Positions 1 to 5,356 of a stretch of 6,950 nt of DNA are shown here, one piece after another. The stretch is from an uncultured Collinsella sp. (GTDB taxonomy: Bacteria; Actinomycetota; Coriobacteriia; Coriobacteriales; Coriobacteriaceae). Numbering within the stretch: the stretch's first letter is position 1; each line of letters opens with the position of its first letter. Location of the stretch: NCBI GenBank assembly GCA_900549355.1, contig UROA01000101.1, forward strand, positions 1 to 6,950. The letters are read 5' to 3'. The notes under the pieces were generated by a model that was given only the letters and a program-made list of their open reading frames with translations, was not told the origin of the DNA and searched no databases. The translations under genes were made by a program, and so were the position numbers.

Positions 1-25
1 AGCAACGACCTGCTTCCCTGGGTCT

Positions 26-140
26 CTAGCGCCCGCAATAGCCAAAGCAGGCTTCATCCGCAGACGTTTCGGCCGCGTTAACAAATGTGCTCAAAACCTC
101 ACGCCTGCGGCTTCAATCGCGCTGTCTGCCAACTCATAAA
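26..140 (-). repeat. Putative decayed copy of a dispersed Coriobacteriia intergenic repeat
   Basis: No intact gene is visible in bases 1-165. On the minus strand, 138-94 reads YELADSAIEAAGVRF then a stop, and 79-29 reads NAAETSADEACFGYCGR then a stop, in a different frame. Removing one T from the TTTT run and one from the TGTTAAC that follows joins them through an FEHIC bridge into one continuous peptide. I recall such peptides as short hypothetical proteins repeated in Collinsella genomes, but I cannot check this here. The reading frames may be incidental to a DNA or RNA repeat. The rest of 1-240 shows no other structure I can support and presumably contains the promoter of the gene at 241, though no convincing -35/-10 pair stands out. 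Confidence 0.35.
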
Positions 141-240
141 AACGTAACAGTATTCACGTGCTTACTTGCATCGGCAAGGTGTTACCCTTGTAGCATTTGG
201 AACCCGCCGCTACCATGCGAAACTATCGAAAGGGCCCCAT

Positions 241-2121
241 ATGCTCAATAATCACGAGGCAAATCTAACCGACGAGGAGGCTGCCGCTGAGGTCGCCCGC
301 GTCGCGAAGACCTACCCCGTGGTGCGTTTGCTGTCGGCCGATCAGATTAAGAGCGAGCCTAACTGCCTACTCGCCGGCGATCGCTGCCCTTGTTTGCGCC
401 AGGCAAGTCTTGAGGCCTTGACAGATTTCGATGAGGTGTCGGAGCAACTGCTCAACGATGGTGTTGAGTACCGCGCCCGTCTGCGCCCTCTAAAGGTCGA
501 GGGCGAGCCTCATGTCTTGCTGATGGTGCGTCCGATTGATGAGCAAGAGGCCACAGAAGAGGACCTCGTCTACACCGACGTGCTGACGGGCGTGCGCAAT
601 CGCCGATATTACGAGGAAAAGCTCCGTAGCGCCCGCATGAAGGCCGGTGTGGCGGTGATCGACCTTGATGATTTTAGGGTCTTCAACGATACATGCGGCC
701 ATCATGCCGGCGACCTTGCACTCGGTGCTGTGGCGACAGCCATACGCAGCGAAATTCGTTCGACTGACGAGCTTGTGCGCTATGGCTGCGACAAGTTTGT
801 GGTCGTCATGCCCAATATTCCCTCCGATGACTTCGCCCGTCGCCTGCATCAGGTATCCGAAGCCGTTCATTCCGCGATTATTCCGGGCCATGAGTACGTG
901 AGCTTGACGGCATGTGTTGGTGGCGTTCGCATTCATGGCGAGACGGTCGATGAGGGCGTTGGCCGTGCTGTCCAGTTACTGAGCCGCGCTAAGGCAAAAG
1001 CCGGTACGGTCGTGACTGATGTCGATTCCATCGAGGCCTTCCAAAGCGAAAAGCCTTTGGTGCTTATTGTCGACGACTCCGAGATGAACCGAGCCATTCT
1101 CAACGAGATGCTCAAGGATGAGTATTGCATCCTCGAGGCTGATAACGGTCGCGCGGCACTCGACATGGTCGACCGTTATGGCGATGAACTGTCGCTCGTG
1201 CTGCTGGATATTGTCATGCCGGGCATAAGCGGCTTTGAGGTGCTGTCCGGTCTGTCGCGCCGATCGGTTAGTGACAATCTGCCTGTCATCATGATTTCGA
1301 GCGAAGATTCCGATGATATGGTTCTGCGCGCGTACGAGCTGGGCGCCTCGGACTATATCAACCGCCCGTTTGACTCCCGTGTCGTGCGTCGCCGTGTAAG
1401 CAACACTATCCGTCTGTACGCCAAGCAGCGCCGCCTGACGAGCTTGCTGTCCCAGCAGTACAACGAGCGCGTCAAGAACAGTCGCATGCTCATCGACATC
1501 ATGGCCGGCGTCATGGAGCTTTGCAACGGCGAGAGCGGCAGGCACGTTACGAATATCGAGAAGCTGACCGAGCTGCTGCTTGGCTGTCTGGTCCAGCGTA
1601 GCGGCGCGATTTCCCTCGACAATGAGGAACGCTCCACGATCGCCCTGGCTTCGGCACTGCACGATATCGGCAAGATGTCGATTGACGATGCGATTCTCAA
1701 CAAGCCCGGACGCCTTACGCCCGAGGAGTTCGAGATTATGAAGACGCATACCACGATTGGCGCCGACATGCTGCTTGAGCTGGGTAGCCATCACGCCGGC
1801 AATGCGCTTATGGAATATGCGTACCAGATTGCGCGTTGGCACCACGAGCGCTGGGACGGCAAGGGTTATCCCGATGGCCTTAAGGGCGACGAAATTCCCA
1901 TCGCCGCACAGGTGGTTTCGGTGGCCGACGTGTACGATGCGCTGACGAGCGTGTGCGTGTACAAGGACGCCATCCCGCACGAGGAAGCGATCCAGATGAT
2001 TCTGGACGGTAAGTGCGGCACCTTTAACCCGCTGTTGCTCGACTGTCTGCTCGAGGTGCAAGACCGTATTGCCGAGACGTTGGCACGCCCCGCCGATGTC
2101 GTTGCGTTTCCCACGATTTAG
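241..2121 (+). CDS. PAS-like / degenerate GGDEF / receiver / HD-GYP c-di-GMP signalling protein
   Basis: A 626-residue cytoplasmic protein predicted to hydrolyse c-di-GMP through a C-terminal HD-GYP domain (about 430-620). That domain shows H435, HDxGK at 474-478, H503, HHE at 534-536, GYP at 542-544 and D563, so its metal site looks complete. The N-terminal 105 residues look like a small PAS-type sensor with a C42-x6-C49-x-C51 cluster. A GGDEF domain follows (about 110-262). It keeps D141/D143, ND at 149-150 and GHxAGD at 153-158, but its signature is GCDKF (182-186), so cyclase activity is probably lost. The RxxD inhibitory site (173-176) lies five residues before it, as usual. A receiver domain (about 270-390) has acidic residues D278-D279, phospho-acceptor D323 and S353, with Arg375 where Lys is usual. 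I start at ATG 241 because AAAGGG lies 6 bases upstream. An in-frame TTG at 166 would add 25 residues but has no ribosome site. The next gene follows after 22 bases. Confidence 0.93.
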   Translation: MLNNHEANLTDEEAAAEVARVAKTYPVVRLLSADQIKSEPNCLLAGDRCPCLRQASLEALTDFDEVSEQLLNDGVEYRARLRPLKVEGEPHVLLMVRPIDEQEATEEDLVYTDVLTGVRNRRYYEEKLRSARMKAGVAVIDLDDFRVFNDTCGHHAGDLALGAVATAIRSEIRSTDELVRYGCDKFVVVMPNIPSDDFARRLHQVSEAVHSAIIPGHEYVSLTACVGGVRIHGETVDEGVGRAVQLLSRAKAKAGTVVTDVDSIEAFQSEKPLVLIVDDSEMNRAILNEMLKDEYCILEADNGRAALDMVDRYGDELSLVLLDIVMPGISGFEVLSGLSRRSVSDNLPVIMISSEDSDDMVLRAYELGASDYINRPFDSRVVRRRVSNTIRLYAKQRRLTSLLSQQYNERVKNSRMLIDIMAGVMELCNGESGRHVTNIEKLTELLLGCLVQRSGAISLDNEERSTIALASALHDIGKMSIDDAILNKPGRLTPEEFEIMKTHTTIGADMLLELGSHHAGNALMEYAYQIARWHHERWDGKGYPDGLKGDEIPIAAQVVSVADVYDALTSVCVYKDAIPHEEAIQMILDGKCGTFNPLLLDCLLEVQDRIAETLARPADVVAFPTI

Positions 2122-2143
2122 TTTGACCAAAGGAGTTTTATCC

Positions 2144-2500
2144 ATGATTTCCATGCGTGAGGCGTATGAGAAGATCGGCGCTAATTATGAAGACGCGTGC
2201 GCTCGGCTGATGGGCGAGGAGATGCTTAGCCGCTTTGCCCTCAAGTTTTTGGATGACGAGAGCATGGACAAGCTGGAGGCCGCCATGGCGGCAGGAGACG
2301 CCGAAGGTGCGTTTATGGCAGCGCACACGCTCAAGGGCGTGAGCCAGAACCTGGGATTCGATAATCTGTACGAGCCGGCGGTCGTGGTGACCGAGGCGCT
2401 GCGCGGCGCCGATGCCGTTGACGGCGCTCGCGAGGGAATGCATGCGCTGCAGCAGCAATATGCGGCAACGATGTCGGCCCTGCGCGAGGCGGCCGAATAA
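2144..2500 (+). CDS. Free-standing Hpt (histidine phosphotransfer) domain protein
   Basis: A 118-residue all-helical protein of the Hpt family, which carries a phosphoryl group on histidine between receiver domains or between a kinase and a receiver. The motif AAHTLKGVSQNLGF (59-72) gives the phospho-acceptor His61 with the conserved Lys64-Gly65. The protein is one Hpt domain with nothing else attached. AAAGGAG at 2129-2135 sits 8 bases before ATG 2144, which favours this start over the in-frame ATG at 2153. It lies 22 bases after the receiver/HD-GYP gene and is probably co-transcribed, so the receiver of that protein (Asp323) is its likeliest partner. No histidine kinase is encoded here, so the phosphate source is unknown. 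Confidence 0.9.
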   Translation: MISMREAYEKIGANYEDACARLMGEEMLSRFALKFLDDESMDKLEAAMAAGDAEGAFMAAHTLKGVSQNLGFDNLYEPAVVVTEALRGADAVDGAREGMHALQQQYAATMSALREAAE

Positions 2501-2524
2501 GAGCTTGCGGGTCTTGATGACTAT

Positions 2525-2588
2525 GAGAGTGGATAATCTCCCGTTTTAGGCCCGGTGGCGGCCTCAAAGTGGGAGATTATCCACTCTC
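2525..2588. repeat. Long palindromic hairpin element (perfect 18-bp inverted repeat)
   Basis: GAGAGTGGATAATCTCCC (2525-2542) is repeated as a perfect inverse at 2571-2588. The 28-base centre pairs further: GTTTT against AAAGT using two wobbles, then AGGCC against GGCCT with one bulged C, leaving a 7-base loop. The result is a stem of nearly 28 pairs. Neither strand has a U-tract after the stem, so this is not a typical intrinsic terminator, although it lies 24 bases after the Hpt stop and could stop polymerase or protect mRNA ends. The length and near-perfect pairing also fit a dispersed palindromic (REP- or MITE-like) element. Only one copy is in the window. Confidence 0.75.
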
Positions 2589-2676
2589 GTTCGATATGTG
2601 TCCAAAAATCCACGCTCACCCCTCCGGGTTAGTAAATGGCCTATGCGCACTGGCGGGGCTTTCCGCATGCAATCAA

Positions 2677-2710
2677 TATCGTTGTTCGATAAACTGTTCG
2701 AATAACGATA
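2677..2710 (+). promoter_or_regulatory. Putative tandem operator upstream of the DUF2975/HTH operon
   Basis: TATCG-TTGTT-CGATA (2677-2691) is a perfect 5-bp palindrome with a 5-base spacer. A second, weaker copy, GTTCG-AATAA-CGATA, follows at 2696-2710, 19 bases on centre to centre, close to two helix turns. Both lie 20-55 bases before the start codon at 2731, where a promoter is expected, but I cannot assign a clear -35/-10 pair. Paired sites of this spacing fit a dimeric Cro/C1-type repressor, and the HTH gene at 3300 is the obvious candidate. The protein-site match is inference. Confidence 0.5.
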
Positions 2711-2730
2711 GAGTCGATGAGGGTGAGTGT

Positions 2731-3291
2731 ATGTCTAACAGCGTTCAGCGTATGGCCAAAGCGGGCGAAAATATCAGGAAGCTTGGCTTTTGCATGGCAG
2801 CCGTTTTTGCAGGGATGCTCGTCGCTTTTGCCGCGTTGGTTGTTTACGTGATCTGGTATGCGGTTGCAAACGTTGCCTCTGTCGATTCTTTCGGCGTCGT
2901 GACGCTTCTCGATGGCGGGTGCATCGTTATCCCAAGCGGACTGTGCCTGGCACTCGTCGTGGGTATTTCGCTTGTCGTTCTGTGTGGGATCAGCCGGGAC
3001 ATCTCGCGAGGCGTCTCGCCCTTTACCAAGACGCATGTGCGGCTTATCCGTGTTCTTGCGCTTGCCTTTGCTGTTAACGCCGCAGTTTCGCTTATTGGTG
3101 CCTACGGATCGGTCAATCTTACCATTGGTGGGCTGGAGCTTTACGTCGTGCCTCATTCCTTCGTTATTGAGATTTGCCAAGGCGTTGCCTTTGATGCGGG
3201 GTCGCTTATCGGCGCGGCTGTCTGTCTGTGTATCTCGGTGATCTGGAGTTATGCCTCGCTGCTCCAAGAGCAGTCTGACGAGCTTGTGTAG
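2731..3291 (+). CDS. DUF2975-type four-helix membrane protein
   Basis: A 186-residue integral membrane protein with four predicted helices near 19-44, 67-86, 104-124 and 155-175. The family has no settled biochemical function. Family-like marks are the SPF(T) motif (96-99) before helix 3 and the C-terminal YASLLQEQSDELV, matching the usual 'YG..LQ.E.DELV' ending. It is followed after 8 bases by a small Cro/C1 HTH gene, the arrangement commonly seen for DUF2975 genes, which suggests that the membrane protein modulates or is controlled by the regulator. I start at ATG 2731 because GAGGG lies 7 bases upstream. The open frame extends back to 2569 but those codons run through the palindrome and operator, and their peptide is not family-like. 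A small unrelated membrane protein remains possible. Confidence 0.82.
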   Translation: MSNSVQRMAKAGENIRKLGFCMAAVFAGMLVAFAALVVYVIWYAVANVASVDSFGVVTLLDGGCIVIPSGLCLALVVGISLVVLCGISRDISRGVSPFTKTHVRLIRVLALAFAVNAAVSLIGAYGSVNLTIGGLELYVVPHSFVIEICQGVAFDAGSLIGAAVCLCISVIWSYASLLQEQSDELV

Positions 3292-3299
3292 GAGGAAGC

Positions 3300-3629
3300 A
3301 TGAGCTATCTCATCATCGAGCTTGAGACGCAGCTACTTAAGACCGGAAAGACCAGTGCTGATCTGATTCGTGCCACGGGGCATACTCCGGCTAATATTTC
3401 TAAGCTAAGAAACGGAAAAATTAAAGCTATTCGCCTTAAGACGCTTCTCGATATTTGCGATGAACTTGACTGTCAACCGGGAGATATTATTCAGCGCGTG
3501 AGCGAGAAAGAGCTTGAGGAGCTTATTGTTGAGCGTGCAAAAAATGTCGTGAGGCAGATGCGGGACGGCGGAGGCAATGAGGCGTTGCTTCCGACATCAG
3601 TCTTTGCTGTAGATTTGAGCGACGAGTAG
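3300..3629 (+). CDS. Small Cro/C1-type HTH transcriptional regulator (YozG-like)
   Basis: A 109-residue DNA-binding protein. Residues 1-66 form the HTH domain: the turn region runs about 18-41 (ADLIRATG then NISKLRNGK), followed by IKAIRLKTLLDICDELDCQP and GDII (41-64), the diagnostic ending of this short regulator family that accompanies DUF2975 proteins. Family members are usually about 65-75 residues. This one carries an extra charged tail (about 67-109) with a probable amphipathic helix (EKELEELIVERAKNVVRQM, 69-87). AGGAGG at 3290-3295 overlaps the stop of the preceding gene, 4 bases before ATG, so translation is probably coupled. It likely represses its own operon and may regulate the ABC exporter downstream, since similar palindromes occur in both promoter regions (inference). 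Confidence 0.9.
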   Translation: MSYLIIELETQLLKTGKTSADLIRATGHTPANISKLRNGKIKAIRLKTLLDICDELDCQPGDIIQRVSEKELEELIVERAKNVVRQMRDGGGNEALLPTSVFAVDLSDE

Positions 3630-3663
3630 CATAAAGCGAACAACTATAACGAAATATCAGCGT

Positions 3664-3698
3664 AAAGGGGCCCGTGTCTAACACGGGTTCTTTCTTTT
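3664..3698 (+). terminator. Intrinsic terminator after the HTH gene
   Basis: CCCGTGT (3671-3677) pairs with ACACGGG (3681-3687) around a 3-base CTA loop, followed at once by TTCTTTCTTTT (3688-3698). The AAAGGGG before the stem can pair with the start of the T-rich tract using wobbles. It lies 35-70 bases after the HTH stop and directly before the next promoter, separating the DUF2975/HTH operon from the ABC operon. Confidence 0.85.
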
Positions 3699-3706
3699 AG
3701 ATTACC

Positions 3707-3735
3707 TTGACAAATATGAGTTATCGAAAAACAAT
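3707..3735 (+). promoter_or_regulatory. Sigma-70-type promoter of the ABC exporter operon
   Basis: A consensus -35 box TTGACA (3707-3712), a 17-base spacer, and AACAAT (3730-3735), which matches the -10 consensus at 4 of 6 positions. It starts 9 bases after the T-tract of the preceding terminator and lies about 40 bases before the ATPase start codon. The strong -35 with a weak -10 fits a regulated promoter. Confidence 0.65.
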
Positions 3736-3756
3736 AACAACTATGAAAAACGATAA
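3721..3756 (+). promoter_or_regulatory. Putative operator overlapping the ABC promoter
   Basis: TATCG-AAAAA-CAATA (3722-3736) matches the palindrome TATCG-N5-CGATA of the DUF2975/HTH promoter region at 9 of 10 arm positions and covers the proposed -10 box. TTATCG (3721-3726) also forms a wider inverted repeat with CGATAA (3751-3756), so a second half-site lies downstream. Binding here would block RNA polymerase. The HTH protein encoded at 3300 is the suggested ligand; this is inference from shared sequence only. Confidence 0.45.
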
Positions 3757-3773
3757 AGGAAAGAAGGAACGAT

Positions 3774-4535
3774 ATGAGCGGTTTTGCTATCAAGCAGAAC
3801 GGGAGGCCGATGAACGCATCAGCGATAAAGTTATCAAAGGTGTCAAAGCGCTACGGGAAACGGCGCGTTTTGCATGACGTTTCCTTCGAGGTGCATCAGT
3901 CTGAGCTCCTTGCCCTTGTTGGTGCAAACGGTGCGGGCAAAAGCACGCTTATTAAAATCGTCTTGGGCCTCTGCGAGCCGTCGTCGGGGAGCGTGGAGCT
4001 CTTTGGGGGCAAGTCGAAAAAAGAGCTGAGCCTGATGCGGACGCGTGTCGGCTATGTGCCAGATTCCTGCGGAGCATACCAATCCCTCAGTGCGGCTGAG
4101 AATCTTCGGATCCGATGTGCGGAATGGGGGCTTGATGCGAATCGTGAGATTCCTCGCGTTTTGAGCCTAGTCGGGCTGGACGTCGAAGAGAAAAAGAGCG
4201 TGAACAGTTTTTCTCTGGGAATGAAACGGCGGCTGGATATAGCTACGGCTTTGTTGGGCGACACCGACGTACTAATTTTCGATGAGCCGGCAAATGGATT
4301 GGACCCGCTGGGCATCGAGAGTATATGGGCCCTTATCGGTCGATTGAATCGAGAACAGGGTAAGACCATGCTCGTCTCTAGCCATGATTTGGATGAGTTG
4401 GCATCAGTTGCAACAAGTTGCGTGTTTATTCATGACGGCGAACTGCTGAAAAAGGAATCGATGGACGTCATAAGGGATGAGGCGTCGTCCCTAAAAGAGT
4501 ATTACAGGTGCTTGATGAAGGCGGTCTCGCTATGA
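3774..4535 (+). CDS. ABC exporter ATPase, BcrA/LanF-like (bacteriocin or antibiotic immunity type)
   Basis: A 253-residue cytoplasmic ATPase powering the two permeases encoded next. Walker A is GANGAGKST (50-58), the signature FSLGMKRR (146-153), Walker B VLIFDEP (166-172) with catalytic Glu171, the D-loop GLD (175-177), and the switch His204 in SSHDLDE. The FSLGMK signature and the ENL after the Q-loop region are typical of the BcrA/LanF group, which protects cells from lantibiotics and bacitracin-like peptides. Members of that group often replace the Q-loop Gln by Glu; here the position holds Asp97 (GYVPDSCGAY). AAGGA (3764-3768) supports ATG 3774. ATG 3810 has GGGAGG only 3 bases away and would begin nearer the usual family start, so it is an alternative. 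The stop overlaps the next start by 4 bases (ATGA). The substrate cannot be read from the sequence. Confidence 0.92.
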   Translation: MSGFAIKQNGRPMNASAIKLSKVSKRYGKRRVLHDVSFEVHQSELLALVGANGAGKSTLIKIVLGLCEPSSGSVELFGGKSKKELSLMRTRVGYVPDSCGAYQSLSAAENLRIRCAEWGLDANREIPRVLSLVGLDVEEKKSVNSFSLGMKRRLDIATALLGDTDVLIFDEPANGLDPLGIESIWALIGRLNREQGKTMLVSSHDLDELASVATSCVFIHDGELLKKESMDVIRDEASSLKEYYRCLMKAVSL

Positions 4536-5356
4536 AGCGGGCGATCCATCCCATAAAGGCAGATATGATGCGTTTGCACAGGATGTTTCCGGCGAAGTTT
4601 GGTCTTGCGCTTATTCTGGCGTTCGGCCTTCTCTTCGGTGTCTTTCTAAAAAACGGAACAACGTTGCTCGCCTTTGGCAATAGCGTTTTTGGGGAAGATA
4701 TTGGTTTCTGCTGGAATGTAATCGATCCTTCTGCACCCGATGAGTCCCTTGTGCGCAGTGCTTTTGCCGGCACGTCTCTGTTCGTTCCGCTCATCGTTTG
4801 CCTGGTGATTTTACAGGAGCGCGGCTATGAAGAGGGACACCGAATTTCTTCAGCAAGAGGTCTTACCCGCTTTAATGGGGTCCTAGCACATGTGCTTTCG
4901 TTTGCTTTAATAATTGGCGTAGCATATAGTGCGCTTTGCCTTCTTCTTTTTGCAATAGCCATAATACGTGGAGGGCATAACTACTCGCACGACATGCTAA
5001 CTGTATTTTTGCCTGCAATGATAGTCAACGCTGTATTGGTGATATCGGTTGCGCTGAAGACGGTGACCATCTATCGGATCACAGGCAGCGCTGTATTGAG
5101 CGGGGCTGTGCTAATAGTTGGATTTGTCATGAGCTTGACGCTCTACGGAACTTACCTTCAGACGCCCATACCGTCCTTGCGATGGATCTTCTTTCTTCCG
5201 GGGTCGTACCTTGGAGTCGGATGTGCCCTTGGGTATAGCGATATGGGGCAGCTGACGCTTCTGGGATATGGCGCGGCAGCCAGCTGTCTATCGGTATTGA
5301 TTTACGCTCTCGTGAGCTTTCGTGCTGGGGGTGTACTCAATGGCTCGTCAGACTAG
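4532..5356 (+). CDS. ABC-2 type permease subunit 1 (LanE/LanG-like)
   Basis: A 274-residue membrane protein with six predicted helices near 22-39, 77-95, 117-146, 153-176, 185-207 and 242-264, the size and topology of permeases paired with BcrA/LanF ATPases. Between helices 2 and 3 lies EEGHRISSARGLTRF (100-114), the cytoplasmic segment that in ABC-2 transporters contacts the ATPase. The first extracellular loop (about 40-76) is long and contains one Cys (C60). The start ATG 4532 overlaps the ATPase stop by 4 bases, so I prefer it over GTG/TTG codons farther up. The next gene overlaps its 3' end by 17 bases. Sequence identity to named permeases is likely low, as is normal for this family; assignment rests on context and topology. 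Confidence 0.82.
   Translation: MKRAIHPIKADMMRLHRMFPAKFGLALILAFGLLFGVFLKNGTTLLAFGNSVFGEDIGFCWNVIDPSAPDESLVRSAFAGTSLFVPLIVCLVILQERGYEEGHRISSARGLTRFNGVLAHVLSFALIIGVAYSALCLLLFAIAIIRGGHNYSHDMLTVFLPAMIVNAVLVISVALKTVTIYRITGSAVLSGAVLIVGFVMSLTLYGTYLQTPIPSLRWIFFLPGSYLGVGCALGYSDMGQLTLLGYGAAASCLSVLIYALVSFRAGGVLNGSSD

Noticed and set aside
2..139. Plus-strand frame open from the left edge to TAA 137-139, as the tail of an upstream gene
   Set aside because: The peptide has no recognisable pattern, and the opposite strand explains the same bases better as a repeat remnant; it cannot be excluded without the upstream sequence.
1..240. A c-di-GMP riboswitch upstream of the GGDEF/HD-GYP gene
   Set aside because: I looked for the conserved GEMM-type core and its paired stems on the plus strand and found nothing resembling them.
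976..2154. Long minus-strand open frame (392 codons) opposite the GGDEF/HD-GYP gene
   Set aside because: Its translation has no recognisable domain, it is antisense to a gene with complete domain motifs, and such long antisense frames are expected opposite GC-rich codons.
2569..2730. Upstream extension of the DUF2975 frame to GTG 2569
   Set aside because: It would translate through one arm of the palindrome and the operator region; a good ribosome site before ATG 2731 and the family-typical protein start argue for the shorter form.
3716..3877. 53-codon plus-strand frame starting MSYRKTITTMKN, overlapping the ABC ATPase start
   Set aside because: It has no ribosome site, its ATG lies between the proposed -35 and -10 boxes and so would not be on the transcript, and it runs out of frame into the ATPase.
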